Positions 41,279 through 53,934 of a stretch of DNA of 64,000 nt are shown here, in pieces. The translations under genes and the position numbers were made by a program. The notes beneath the pieces are model-generated. The model saw only the letters and a list, made by a program, of their open reading frames with translations. It was not told the DNA's origin and ran no database searches. Position 1 is the first letter of the stretch. Each line of letters opens with the position of its first letter. Source of the stretch: Aplectana chamaeleonis (taxonomy: Eukaryota > Nematoda > Chromadorea > Rhabditida > Cosmocercidae); assembly GCA_029168955.1 (NCBI GenBank), contig JAPDOI010000287.1, positions 744,001 to 808,000 of the forward strand, given 5' to 3'.

Positions 41279-43729
41279 ATGAGCGATGGTTTCCGATCAG
41301 AAAACCCGTTCTTCCCTTCATTCTCAGCCTCTGTTTTTATTCGGGTCAGTTCGCTTACATCGGTTGCAAATGATATCATTTGGTCAACTCTGCACCCTCA
41401 CTGTTCATCTACTATATCAAAAGTTTTCGTCGAGATGTGTAGTTCCTGCCAACTCAAACAGCTAATTCGCGTTCCAACTCGTGTTAAGCACATCCTAGAT
41501 CTCTTACTCAGCAGCCTGCCTAATCTAGTGAAAAACATAGCAGTGGGTTCGCCTATAGGATCCAGCGACCACTCTCGCGTATCATTTGATATTCTTACTG
41601 ATGTAAATTCACCAACGTATTGCTTTCGCAGATCTTATCACAAAGCCGACTACGAACTACTTTGCCGATACTTATGCTCTCTAGACTGGCGTGCAATTCT
41701 TGAAGGAATTTCATTAGTCGACGAAAAATATGAACTATTTCTGTCTATATTGCATCAGTGCATTTCCGAATTCGTTCCCTTGGAAAAACAAATTTCAAAT
41801 GCTGGAAATCTTCCACCGAATCTATCAAGACCTTTTGGGCAAAGGGAAAATGCTTGGATTGAGGCTCAGTCCGATCCTAGTTCAGATAAAATTAGTCATT
41901 TCAAGAAAATACGAGACAAATTCAACCGATCACTCAAAAAATATAACAATTACGTTGAACGGAAATTACTCCAGTCTCCAAAGAAATCTTCATTCTACAA
42001 GTTAATAAACTCCAGAATGAAGAAAACTGTTGATATTCCTACTCTCAAAGATGAAGCTGGCATTTCAGCCTTTTCTGATCAAGCCAAAGCGTCTATGCTT
42101 GCCAATCAATTTCACAAGTCTTTTTCTGAAGAATCGGTCTTCTCAGATGACTGTTCTATTTCGCATTTTCCCCACTCAACAACGGACAGTCTTGTGTGGT
42201 TCCACAAAGAGGAAATTTACAATATTTTGTGTAAATTGCCACTCTCCTTTTCCACCACCCCTGACGAAGTACCATCGTACTTCATTAATAAAATCGCTGT
42301 TGCTATCTCTTACCCTTTAGAACACATATTTAACTCTAGCTATATGTTTAGTGAAATTCCTGCACGATGGAAGCATTCATTTATCACGCGTATTCCCAAA
42401 AAGGCGCCCCATTGTCTTGCTTCTAATTATCACCCCATTAGCAACACGTCAGTTTTTGCAAGAGTTTTTGAGAGGATTCTAAAAACATCTTCAGTTTCAT
42501 TCATTGAAATCAACTTTTTGGTACCTTATAGTCAGCATGGCTTCAGAGCTGGCAGGTCTACTGAAACACAAATGCTAACCGCAATGGAAGATTGGACGAA
42601 AGCTCTTGATCACAAAATTAACGTCGATGTTATCTATTACGACTTTACTAAAGCATTTGATAAGGTCCCTTCTGATAAACTTATTTCAAAGCTCTTGTAT
42701 TTTGGCATACATCCTAGAATAGTTAAATGGATAAACAATTTCATTACTAGAAGATCATTTCAAGTAAAGGTTAATAGCTCCTTTTCACAAACGTATCCCG
42801 TAACTAGTGGTGTGCCTCAGGGCGGAGTTCTTTCGCCCATACTCTTTATCCTGTATACTTCTGACATCCCTTGCCTAATCAGTCAATACGGTGTCACCTG
42901 TAAAATGTTCGCCGATGATATCAAGATATATAAAACTATCGAGGACAGTGGGGACTGTGTCGCTCTACAATCGGCAGTTAATTCAATTGCGGATTGGTCA
43001 GAGAGATGGAGGCTTCCGCTGTCAGCACCTAAAACTAAAGTGCTCCATCTTGGCAACTGTGCTGATAGGAACATCTACTACCTTGGTGAGTTGGAACTTG
43101 ACAGTACTAAAACCCTGCGAGATCTGGGGTTTATTCTAGACGAACAACTAACCTTTACGGAGCACTGTGACATGATAGCAAGTAGGGCAGATAGGGCCAT
43201 TCACAACCTGTTCAAAGCTCTGTTCACGAATTCATTTGAACACCTTATACTAGCCTACAAGTCGTACATTCGTCCTTTATTGGAATATGGTACTACCGTA
43301 TTCAGCCCAAACTCAAAACGATGCATTCAGAGACTTGAAGCAGTTCAAAATAACTTTACTAGAAAGCTTTGGATGAGAATATATGGGTGTGCCTACACTA
43401 AAACTCCATCAGCTTCTGTCCGTAATAAGTCGTTCAAGGTTCCCACCCTATTATATCGGAGAAATAAATATGATCTCATTATGATTTACAAATTAATCAC
43501 CGGTGCAGTACCCATTTGCATCGACACATTTTATAGGTTCTCCTCTTCAAACACGAGAGGTGGCTCGTCCAAGCTTAATTTTTCAAGAGCCAAAACCTGT
43601 ATCACAGCCAACTTTTTCACTCAAAGAGCCGGCTCAGAATTTCTGAAGCTATCCAAGAAACATCCATTGCCAACTACCCTAGCCCAATACAAAAGGCTGA
43701 TCGACAAGTACCTTCAAGAGACTGCTTAG
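41279..43729 (+). CDS. CR1-type LINE ORF2 fragment, open 816-codon frame fused to MITE sequence
   Basis: Codons 1-32 (MSDGFRSENPFFPSFSASVF onward) are encoded by the host MITE. LINE sequence starts at about codon 32. It carries the end of the APE-type endonuclease (GSSDHSRVSFDI at about 97-108), a linker, then RT with RWKHSFITRIPKK (about 363-375), HGFRAGRSTETQ (about 420-431), motif A YYDFTKAFD (about 453-461), motif B SGVPQGGVLSPILFILYTSD (about 511-530) and motif C FADDIKIYK (about 544-552). The thumb and C-terminal region (SYIRPLLEYG) follow. No internal stop and all RT aspartates are intact, but most of the endonuclease is missing, so it is a recent 5'-truncated insertion and cannot retrotranspose alone. 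Whether the fused frame is expressed is unknown. Confidence 0.85.
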   Translation: MSDGFRSENPFFPSFSASVFIRVSSLTSVANDIIWSTLHPHCSSTISKVFVEMCSSCQLKQLIRVPTRVKHILDLLLSSLPNLVKNIAVGSPIGSSDHSRVSFDILTDVNSPTYCFRRSYHKADYELLCRYLCSLDWRAILEGISLVDEKYELFLSILHQCISEFVPLEKQISNAGNLPPNLSRPFGQRENAWIEAQSDPSSDKISHFKKIRDKFNRSLKKYNNYVERKLLQSPKKSSFYKLINSRMKKTVDIPTLKDEAGISAFSDQAKASMLANQFHKSFSEESVFSDDCSISHFPHSTTDSLVWFHKEEIYNILCKLPLSFSTTPDEVPSYFINKIAVAISYPLEHIFNSSYMFSEIPARWKHSFITRIPKKAPHCLASNYHPISNTSVFARVFERILKTSSVSFIEINFLVPYSQHGFRAGRSTETQMLTAMEDWTKALDHKINVDVIYYDFTKAFDKVPSDKLISKLLYFGIHPRIVKWINNFITRRSFQVKVNSSFSQTYPVTSGVPQGGVLSPILFILYTSDIPCLISQYGVTCKMFADDIKIYKTIEDSGDCVALQSAVNSIADWSERWRLPLSAPKTKVLHLGNCADRNIYYLGELELDSTKTLRDLGFILDEQLTFTEHCDMIASRADRAIHNLFKALFTNSFEHLILAYKSYIRPLLEYGTTVFSPNSKRCIQRLEAVQNNFTRKLWMRIYGCAYTKTPSASVRNKSFKVPTLLYRRNKYDLIMIYKLITGAVPICIDTFYRFSSSNTRGGSSKLNFSRAKTCITANFFTQRAGSEFLKLSKKHPLPTTLAQYKRLIDKYLQETA

Positions 43730-43893
43730 TTTGCTTCCCGCAGGCTTTGTGACTCATTTGTATTGACCTAATTGAGATATTCTTACATTACAATACTTTC
43801 TGTTTCCGTGTTATATGTTTATGCCTTCAATTTCCGCTTATCTGTTCACGCGTGGTGTTCCACGTATAAATAAATAAATAATAAATAAATAAA
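41374..43893 (+). mobile_element. CR1-type LINE, 5'-truncated, recent insertion
   Basis: Inserted in MITE A. AAATG occurs at both borders (about 41368 and 43892), a probable 5-bp target duplication. The 3' end is a (ATAA)n/AAATAAAT tract (about 43864-43893), as is usual for elements primed by a tandem 3' tail. The 3' UTR is about 135 bp. Confidence 0.8.
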
Positions 43894-44077
43894 ATGGCGA
43901 AAGTTACAAGCATCGGACAACTCGTCCAGCATGCTTCCATAGCTCAATTTTTGAGGGGTCACAACTCCGTGCCTAGTGGGTTGTACGATCCCAAAGACAT
44001 AATTGGAATCAGCATGGGACCGTTTTCAAGATAGGCGAAAACAGAGAAACGATTCTGAGGTTGTACTGTGCCTTTAA

Positions 44078-44752
44078 GTTACCATCTTTTTCAGAATGAA
44101 GTTTACTGTGTTCTTTCGTTTGCGTAGCGAGGGTAGAGATATCGGAGAGTGTAGGGAGATGGAGGACAATGAGAGACCACCCACACGTTGGGCCAGAGCG
44201 GATTTGGCTAAGACATGAAAGGGAAGTGTATGCAACTGGTGACGGTGGCAAGGGAGATAAAATGCAGCACAATTTCCCCAAATTAGATACATATGTAAGT
44301 TTCATGCATTTTTTTATAGTGAAGCACACACGCAAGAGTGGAGAAATGCATTCAAATTGCTTCAAGAATTCACAACTCGTTTGTTCAGAACAGAATGCGT
44401 GCACAAAACAATACAGAAACTGAAAAGCGATTTCGTGGCACCATTGGAATCAGGATTTGAGTTTTTTTCACTAGAATTTGATTGAAAACTCAATTTTTTA
44501 TACAGACACGTATTTGCTGAATGTTGAAGCGAGAATCTCGTGGCCCATCCTGAAAATCAGGGGAGCAAGGCGAGAGAGGAGAGGGAAGAGAGGGCAGCAC
44601 ACGCACGCGGGTTCACGCGATGAGTCAAGGAAATTCAGCTCTGAGATGGAATCAAACTCGCATGCATTTGTACATAGAGTGCAAAACGTGGCGAAACCCG
44701 CGTGGAATGAAAAGGTTTTTCTTGACCAGCATTAGCGACATATTCAGGTCTG
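44078..44752. other. No gene recognised
   Basis: Overlapping frames on both strands at 44009-44423 are not protein-like. No element ends seen. Confidence 0.4.
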
Positions 44753-45190
44753 TAAGGCTCCGTCCATACGTGGCGAGAGCGTGCGATTACGCAAAATCGA
44801 TGGTCATCGTGGGTACACGATTCGCTAGCCGCTCACAGGCGCTCCTTCTCGCGCGCCCTCGCCCGCTCGCTCTCGCGCGCTTACGCCAGCACCACGAAGC
44901 AAGCAGCAAGTTTCAAGCTTACTGCTCCATCACAAAAGCAGGTGGCGTTAAACCTGTATCAGAACCACTCCCCTTGATTTTCATAATCCCACCACGGAAG
45001 TCGAAAACCGTGGGAAATCATCAGCCGTTGCGCCGACTCGAGCGATTGATCACCCGATCAAAAACTTTCAATCGAATCAACACAAGGTAGGGGGTGGTTT
45101 CCTGTGTTGATTTGCGGGCAGCGTTGAGGAGCGTCGAGAGGCGCACAACAGCGGGAGCGCCCGCTCTCGCGACGTATGGACGCTGCCTTA
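44753..45190 (+). mobile_element. MITE family F, copy 1
   Basis: The left end TAAGGCTCCGTCCATACGTG and right end reversed TAAGGCAGCGTCCATACGTC begin inverted repeats of about 29 bp ending GCGAGAGCG. The second copy is at 20474-20870 in reverse. No transposase. Confidence 0.8.
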
Positions 45191-45208
45191 AGTGCATACT
45201 GAAAAGAA

Positions 45209-46641
<1,433 letters not shown>

Positions 46642-46840
46642 TCAAAGGCAGTGTTCACGATAAAAGTCGTTTCTATGTTTTTCCGCCTTTCTTGAAAACT
46701 GTCCCATGCTAATTCCAATGATGTTCCTGGAATCGTACAAGGCCCCCTGGGAACGGAGGTATGGCCCCTCGAAATTCAGCAAGCAAAGCGTTGTGGACGA
46801 GTTGTCCGAGGCTTGTAATTCCCGTTCCCTCTAAGCAAAT
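46642..46840. mobile_element. MITE fragments (family D end, family A piece)
   Basis: TCAAAGGCAGTGTTCACGAT at 46642 is a family D left end. About 46757-46840 is family A in reverse (GACGAGTTGTCCGAGGCTTG). Neither is complete. Confidence 0.55.
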
Positions 46841-46958
46841 CCTACGATCCGTATTGTACATGTAGATGAATCACGACTCTTAGCGCCTGTACAGAAGACA
46901 GGCACCGTCAAGGCTGCGATGACTAAACTGGGAGGTGCTGAGTTGGAGCTAGCACGCG

Positions 46959-47142
46959 GGGTGGTGGGCATCGTGTATCAACACCCCTGAGGGGGGGGGA
47001 GAAACGGGGGAGGAGCAAGGTCCCTGATTGGACGCAACACGGGCTAGCCCCGGCCCCCGGCTGTTGCGTCCAATCAGGAACCTCGCTCCTCCCCCGTTTC
47101 TCCCGCCTCCATAGGGGTGTTGATACACGATGGCCACCACCC
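46959..47142. mobile_element. Foldback element, arms about 80 bp
   Basis: The left arm starts GGGTGGTGGGCATCGTGTAT and the right arm is its near-exact inverse, both including AACACCCC, GAGAAACGGGGGAGGAGC and CTGATTGGACGCAACA. The loop is about 22 bp of GC-rich sequence. The arms differ mainly in the length of a G run. Non-coding. Confidence 0.85.
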
Positions 47143-47830
47143 GAGCGCGCGGCGGCAGTGCAGCGCGGCTTGTATTAGATTTCCCCCGCTACATGTGATT
47201 CTTCTAGCCTGCTGTCCATATCCTTTCTTACAATATTTGAATAGCAGCACAAAGTACGAACACTTGGGCCTCCATCACTAAAGCACTATTTCGTCACATC
47301 TCTAACCACTCCAAAGCAGTATTGAGCTGTATGTGCATTTCAGTTTGCCAAAACCTTCAAAGTATAGTTAGGCTCATACGATTGTGCACTCATTTAGGGG
47401 AAGGTAGGGAGATTACGTTTTTTGGTTCTCAACATTCTGCCATCGAATTAGCCAAAAAATCAGCGAGCACTTCGAGTTCTTTTCATTTCTTCAGCCAAGC
47501 GACTTCGCCCTCATTACGTGGAGGAGATTCAACTCTCGTCATCACCTGGGGTCACAACCTTCGTGCGTTGGTGACGCGACGGGATCATTGGCGTGACTTT
47601 CAACTACCTCCCGAACTTTATACCCACCCCAAACCCTAATATGCCGTTGGAACGTTTTTTCGAGCCGCTTCAAGATTCATTAGAAGATTTCTGTGTAGTT
47701 TAAATACCTTCTCTAACGATGATAAATTTACAGATGAATTTCGCAAAGGTAATCAGAGACTCTTCTCCAACCGTTGGGTGGAAAAGCTTGGGAATCTGCT
47801 ACTACACGACCTCGCTACCCAAATTCGCTC
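47143..47830. other. No gene recognised
   Basis: A 105-codon frame at 47322-47639 has no recognisable feature. No element ends seen. Confidence 0.4.
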
Positions 47831-47995
47831 CCCCGGACAAAGCAACGCGAAGCGGCGCTTCGGCCGGGGTTTTCCTGACCGTGAGAGATTCAATTTGATC
47901 AGAAAAGCCAGACAGTTTCCGGACAGAGCGCCGCGAAGCGGCGCTAACGGCTCGGCTTATGGTTCCCAGACAAAGCGCCGCGAAGCGCGCGCAGC
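47831..47995. repeat. Interspersed GC palindrome array
   Basis: Three copies of GACAAAGCGCCGCGAAGCGG-type modules (about 47836, 47922 and 47969), each holding the hairpin AGCGCCGCGAAGCGGCGCT or a variant. Spacing is unequal (about 45-85 bp). Confidence 0.65.
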
Positions 47996-48636
47996 CAGTT
48001 CCTAACATATTTCGACTTCTTCATCTTTGATTTCACAGGAATATGGGCAGTAGGCTGGAGAAAACACTTGAATTACAATGGGGGGCCATTTGATACACGC
48101 TGCGCCGCCGCGCCGCGCCCGCTTCCACTCAGCGCCGCCCGGCTTAGTCATCGCAGCCCTGACGGTAAATACTATAATGGAAAGTTTTTCCTGTGGTTGA
48201 TTCTTCTCGGACATCTGTTATTCGATTTTTGCCAAAATAGCGTAAGCCGGATCAAACGTTTGCTGGAAAAAACCTGAAAGCTGCATTGCTCCTAGAGACC
48301 GAAGAAGTAGTGGATCTGAATAATCCGTATCTGAAGAGTCGCCCCAGGGAAACAATATATATATAATTTACAGGTGGGTCTAAGGCCGTAACCTACAGTA
48401 ATCTACAGTCTATTGGGAAGTTGGAAAGCTTCAACTACCTATCGACTTTGATCTGCGCTCATTTGAAGACAGCAAAAATGCTAAAAATAGTATCAATTTT
48501 ATTATATAAATCAAATGTTTGAAGCTGTAGTATGGGAAACTAACGAAAAACCCTACGAGAACTGCACGCAAATACAAAAATATTGGTTGCTTCTGTATGG
48601 AGTGAGAGTGGACGAGTTGTGTCCGCAAGAATGAAA
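47996..48636. other. No gene recognised
   Basis: GC-rich words at about 48095-48150 and an ATATATAT tract at about 48355. Frames on both strands lack features. Confidence 0.4.
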
Positions 48637-48941
48637 TATAGTCTACAGCAATGGAAGTAGGACCTAGTGAGGTTGCGGATCCTTCGTAACATACTGTAGT
48701 CTGATTGTGTTATCACTCATTTTTTCGAAATAACTCAGATTGGCCGGTGAGTTTGTGGTTCCATTCTCACATTTTCACCTATTTTCATTGCTTCCACAGA
48801 TGTATTCATCTCGGTGAAAACAAAGACACACCGATCTATCACTGCTGTTTCGGAAAAATGAGTGATACCACTAACAAACTACCGTATGTTAGGACGAGTT
48901 CGCAACCTCACCAGGTCCTACTTCCATTGCTGTAGACTATA
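48637..48941. mobile_element. MITE with arms about 100 bp
   Basis: The left arm starts TATAGTCTACAGCAATGGAA and the right arm reversed is the same, continuing through GTAGGACCT-GTGAGGTTGCG and, further in, GTATCACTCATTTTT. The short centre is not coding. A CTACAGTAATCTACAGTCTA phrase at about 48392 is not part of it. Confidence 0.85.
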
Positions 48942-50254
48942 GCTAATATTAACGACAAATCGGCTGAGATAGCCAAGCCGATAGACTCTTACAGTCTGTA
49001 CTAGAACACTCACCTCGTTGTAAGTATCAAAAACCGGCCGGATAGACCGTACTCGTTCATTGAAGGGGCAGAGCTGTCGAATGCAGCGAAGCTAATTTTA
49101 ACACTTACATTGCTCAAATTTAGTAGTTTTGATACGTTTTCGACGCTTACAACAACGGCGTGAGCGTTCTACCAGGGGACATACGTCCCAAGTAACGTAG
49201 TTCTCTCAACAGCTTTTTCGAGCCTGTCTGTTGCCTTCAAAGACACTGTTCACGATTATGTTCTTCGATTTCGAGATTATATGATCGCTTGGAAGAGCTT
49301 TATTGATGAAAAAAAGGACGGTTCCGAAACGTTTAATGACTTTCCGGTCGAAAATACACGCAGACCCAATTACATATGTGCACACGCACACATAAAGTAA
49401 GCAAAATATGTACATAAACTAGGGTGTCCAGTACACAAAAAAATTGAACTAAAACTTGCTATGTATATACGTATATACAAATACATCATTTATGCAAATT
49501 GTCATGCATATTAGAATCAAAGAAGTGGGGACATCTCGTTCGCTGTTTATCTCTCTTTTATTTGTTGAGAACTGCATGCGAAATCACACAAGTTCACGCG
49601 TTATGCCGTAAGCTGGTCGAAAATAAGTCCCCCGAGAAAATAGCGTACTTGAATATTTTTTGACGTCTTGTTTCTCGTCGTCTTCAGAATAAAAAAATTT
49701 TAGCACTTCAAACACATGCCCGCAAATAAGTGTCCACAGCTTCTCACCGAAACGTCAAAATAGTAGAGTAGAAATTTTTAAAAGTAATTTAATCGTCTTT
49801 ACAGATCAAAAGTTTTTTCAAGCATTAAACGGACTCGGCTGCAATGTCCAGTCAAAAATGTATAAATAGAAACAAGAAATGCACGTCACCGTTGATCTTT
49901 GCTTTAAAATAATACTTATATTACAACATTTTTTCACTTCTAAAAATGGTGGACCAAAAGTTGGTTCTGGTTCAAAAGATAATATGAGAAAGATGATCTG
50001 ATCGGAAGCAGTTGGCTGATGAATGCCGGATTTCATTGAGGACATTTAGCACGGCGCTAAAGGCCATTCAGAACAATTAATGGCTGGCATGTAGTGTGGC
50101 GGGCCGAAATCACACATAAGCATACGCACACATACAAGAAGCTCGATACTCGACTCCAACAGAAACGATTTTTCAGAGGAATTCAATAAATTTAATTAAT
50201 CATGAATGCCTGTTTTACGCAGCTTTCGTCGACTCTCTTCCGGCGTATACAATA
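48942..50254. other. No gene; imperfect inverted repeat and MITE end
   Basis: TCGTTGTAAGTATCAAAA (about 49017) and its approximate inverse TTTTGATACGTTTTCGACGC (about 49129) suggest another small foldback. A family D-like end (TTCAAAGACACTGTTCACGA) is at 49236. No gene. Confidence 0.45.
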
Positions 50255-50435
50255 CAGGATTCGCGATAGAAAACTGTTGTTGAGTGTTCTTCATGAGAAT
50301 GTAGATCTTCCCATCGCAAAAAGGAAAGTAAGTGAAAAGCAAGACGCAAAAAACAGGTTAGAACTGCTAATTGGAGGGTATGGGGCGAGTCTTCAATTAT
50401 AGGGATTCTTACTCTCATAAACTCGGGGGGTGAAT
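50255..50435 (+). mobile_element. MITE fragments (family E-like; CTCGGGGGG element)
   Basis: TTCGCGATAGAAAACTGTTG and CTTCATGAGAATGTAGATCT at about 50260-50312 resemble family E. TACTCTCATAAACTCGGGGG at about 50411 recurs in reverse at about 55478-55500. Both are partial. Confidence 0.45.
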
Positions 50436-51117
50436 TGCAGGTGGGCGAGGCCTGTTTTGACACCTTTTGGGTCGGGGGACCACGTTCCACCTTAGGGAGT
50501 AACCGCCGCGTGCGACGACGCACATGATTTTTGTGAGGGTATTGGGGAGTAGAATTCACTCCCTTGTGGAAGACTCGGGGAGTAACACTGATCACGCATC
50601 ACACCACCTTCAAGATAACTTGATATAACGTGTTTCTTCACTATCCTTGCTGTTACTCCCCAAAGCTCTCCTAAGGTAGTAAAGTGACGCGTCATCTTCA
50701 TTTTCGAATCACTTTCATCGATTAATCTTCTATTCGCTTGCCATTTTTCTTGTTTCATATAATTAGTACTCTCACTTACGCTTTTTGTTCTAGTAAGGGC
50801 TTTGATTCTCATCTATGGTTCCCATTCCAAAAGGAGATTCAGTAGCATCACCGTCAAAATTTTGTTGCTTTTGAGGTAATCATTTGCATTTTACCATCCC
50901 TTTATTCTTTCGTAAAAACAGCCGCCCCCTTTTGTTATAAAGGTTCAATGACTGTCTGAAACTCATGAATGGAGAATGAAATACCGCTCGTAGGATCTAA
51001 TCAGAAGGCACGTTGGGTCGACTCTTCGCGTCCTCAACGTCCTCTTTTAATGGCTTCCTTAGAGCTATTTTTTCGGGTATGTAATAAATTGGTCGAGATT
51101 TTGTTGTGGAGTATACT
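50436..51117. other. No gene recognised
   Basis: Minus-strand frames of 106-126 codons (50215-50812) are not protein-like. Nothing else recognised. Confidence 0.4.
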
Positions 51118-51405
51118 TAGTATCCGAATCACTCCTTTTCGGATATCCGACCGGATATCCTAGATTCGGATAATCCGATATTCGAAAATTCGAAAAAACG
51201 CTTTATCTGAATCGAACCAATATCCGGGATATTTAAAATCGGCATTAGCTGAATCGAACCATTATCCGAAAGGTCAAATATTCGGATAAAATCGGATAAA
51301 ATTCGGATAAATTTCGGATCAAATCGGATAAAACTCGGGTAACTTTTCGGATAAAATCGGAAAATTTCTGGATGAAATTGGATAAAATTGTACTTGGCCA
51401 CGCCC
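51118..51405. repeat. TTATCCGAAT word array, copy 1
   Basis: Dense TATCCGA, CGGATAA, ATTCGGATAAAATCGG and TCGAACC words in both orientations over about 290 bp. A second patch lies at 51808-52010. Confidence 0.8.
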
Positions 51406-51807
51406 ATTTTCCGTACCGCCTTTCATTTAGTACATCAACCCAGGATTTTCCTCCTCCTTCCGTAATCGGAAGAGTCGTTGCATCGCGGAAAAATGGACGT
51501 GGTGAAGTGAGATGTCAATGGGGCTAGTTATTCAGTGTAGAATGTTTTGTATAGTCGCTTTGCATCCTTTTTCTTGCTAGTAGTCCTGAAAAACCTGTGT
51601 ATGGATAATAATGTGCCCTTCAAGGACGATAGAGTAATTAAAGATTTGTTTTCATATTTTTCTTAATATGCGTATATGGAGACTGAAGTTTGTATATATG
51701 TGAACATGGTGCGAATGAAATGAAGGACTATTGTTTGCTCAAATATGGATGTTTTCAAAGGCTTGATTGAGCGCATGGTTTATTTTTCACCGTTTTGCCT
51801 CTACTTT
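51406..51807. other. No gene recognised
   Basis: Ordinary AT-rich sequence between two TTATCCGAAT word arrays. Confidence 0.4.
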
Positions 51808-52010
51808 GTTCCGAAAATATCCGAAGTTATCCGAAATTATCCGACCGGATATCCGTATCTGAATCATGGGAAAAACGGTATTATCTGAATCGATCCATTA
51901 TCCGAAAATATGAAAAAGCGCATTATCTGAATCGAACGAATGTCCGGAAATTTTAAAATCGGTATTATCCGAATGGATCCATTATGCGAAATTTATCTTC
52001 GGATAACGAG
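51808..52010. repeat. TTATCCGAAT word array, copy 2
   Basis: AAAATATCCGAAGTTATCCG ... GGATATCCGTATCTGAATCA ... ATTATCCGAATGGATCCATT. Same words as 51118-51405 with 400 bp between. Confidence 0.75.
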
Positions 52011-52337
52011 TATATTGTGGAGTGCTCTTTGACTTTATGATGCTTTCTAGGTTTCGAAAAAAAAACTCTTGGGTCACTTTTTCAGAGTTACGTACGGTGT
52101 ATAAGTACACTATGTGACTGCAAAGCTCTGTGCGCAGTGTATAACGATTCGAAAATCACATTCCGAACATTTCTGTCTGAACACATATAAATCCTAGTGA
52201 ATAGTCTTAATAACATTACTGATCCGAAACGGCCGGTTTTGGAGAATGCTATCGAAAAAGGACTGTGATCACCTGAAAACGCTCCCCTGCGCGCCTTTTG
52301 ACAACAACCTACGAGCGGTAGTGTGCATAAAGTGTGC

Positions 52338-52597
52338 CCGAATGAGAATGGCGACCCACGCGGTCGGCGTGCTGGGAGGGGGGCCGTCGCATGTGTCGCC
52401 CTCCGGACGAGTGTTGGATTTCAACGACGGCCGTCCCCTCTCCCACTGATTGATCGGCGCAGTGCTTGCTGCCAGCCGGTGCCGGCCCCGTCCGTTGTCG
52501 ATGGCGGTGGGGACTTTTCGCATGCTCGTCCGAGAGCGGCAAACGCGACGGCCGCCTGCCAAGCACGCCGGCCGCGTGGGCAGCCATTCTCATTCGG
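52338..52597. mobile_element. MITE with 39-bp inverted ends, GC-rich
   Basis: The left arm starts CCGAATGAGAATGGCGACCC and the right arm reversed starts CCGAATGAGAATGGCTGCCC, both running through CACGCGG-CGGCGTGCT. The 260-bp GC-rich body explains the overlapping frames on all strands. Confidence 0.85.
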
Positions 52598-52695
52598 ACG
52601 GACCTTAATTCCCACCCTTGTTTTTTGCAGTTTATCGTATAACTCCTCCTCGTAACATGGAAATATCCTTTGATTACTGTTTTGTTCTATTCCAG

Positions 52696-52854
52696 GATTG
52701 GAAATCTACAAGTGCATCATGGTTTTGGATGACTTCCAAAGCTGGTTCGTTGATAATACAGGTATGCTTTTTCAAAAGACAGACTTATGAAAGATTGACT
52801 TCACCTTTTTTTTTCTTTCAGAAAACTGAAGCTGAGCTCTATGGCACGTTCTAA
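52696..52854 (+). CDS. Possible last two exons of an unrecognised gene
   Basis: Exon 52696-52761 (22 codons, phase 0) is preceded by TTCTATTCCAG and followed by GTATGC. Exon 52822-52854 follows TTTTCTTTCAG and ends with TAA. The peptide reads WKSTSASWFWMTSKAGSLII then KTEAELYGTF. The 60-bp intron fits nematode size. A second frame of the first exon (IYKCIMVLDDFQSWFVDN) also looks protein-like, so the phase is uncertain. No upstream exon is found, since a MITE occupies 52338-52597. Function unknown. Confidence 0.35.
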   Translation, partial: DWKSTSASWFWMTSKAGSLIIQVCFFKRQTYERLTSPFFFFQKTEAELYGTF

Positions 52855-53934
52855 TGGAAGATGACGGTGGATGAAGAGATACTGGCAAAACGCATTGTAC
52901 TTATGAAGTCCTTCGCCTAAAAATCGAGAAGGTTTGAAAGACATAATATTTCTCGTAATTTTCTCGTAATGGATCGATGCAGGGTGCAAAAAAATATAGG
53001 TCCTTTTTTACAAAAAATTGCGAAAAAGCCAAGATTATGAGAATATGAGCTGTTAGCTTAAAGATTAGCAATTTCCTACGATTCCTATTTGTGTGGATTT
53101 TTAAGATAAACGGGTTTCCCTGATATCTAAATGCATTTAGAAGTTATAAGCTAAAAGGAGTCGATTAGGGTAAATGGATATGTAAACTTTCCGTCCCGGG
53201 AAATTTTATATTTTTTAAGTTTTGAAGAACAATTTATGCAGATTATGACCATGCTCAAAAATGCGCCCTGTCAGTTTTCATCTGGTAAAAATAACAAATC
53301 TAAAAAAGATCAGACTCAATCACTCCCATTTCTTCGAGCAAGAATGATGCAATAAAAAAACCGTTGCGCGAGGGGCAGATCATACTATTCTTCGGCACTA
53401 GCAATAAATGATCATGAGATGAAATGAAGTGTTGTACAGCAACAGGCAGCAGCTTGTCGAAAAAACGGCTAAAGGGAGCCTTAAATAGCCCTACATGACC
53501 CTAAACTTCTGTGTGAACTTCGGTTACTGCGACAAGCAAACAACGGAAAAAATTGCTTCAACAAAACTTACGATTATCATGTTGATGAAGCCATTCCCTT
53601 GAGGCACGGATGGAACGAACTCACCTCTTTTGAGTAATATTTTCTTCCCGGAGTCAGTTCTCAGTTGTCTGCTTCGATCGGTGGCCGTTGAGGGGAGCGG
53701 GCGGGTATTGCGCCCTGCACAGAAGTTCCTGGCCGTGTAGGGCCTCTTGGGGCTCCTATAGTATTTTTTTCGTCATTTCTGCTGCAACAAACCCCGCGCC
53801 TTTTGATTTCCGGTAAAAACTCCTCTGAGAGAAATCGCCGCTGCGGCTCCGCGATAGTTCCGTGGCGGCTCCAGGAAAGTTACTCATATAGAGCTAGGTA
53901 AAAATTATAGTTCAACTACGGAGTCTAGGACCAA
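52855..53934. other. No gene recognised
   Basis: AT-rich, no long frames. GC words at about 53820-53880 (CGCCGCTGCGGCTCCGCG). Could be 3' flank of the preceding exons. Confidence 0.4.

Larger units (their letters stand above)
41076..44077 (+). mobile_element. MITE family A, copy split by a CR1 insertion
   Basis: Left half 41076-41373 starts TTAAGGCACAGTCCAAGC. Right half 43894-44077 ends GTTGTACTGTGCCTTTAA. Both halves align with the intact copy at 14276-14760. The intact copy reads GCTGCAAATGAAGAGAGTTA across the point where this copy is interrupted. Confidence 0.85.
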
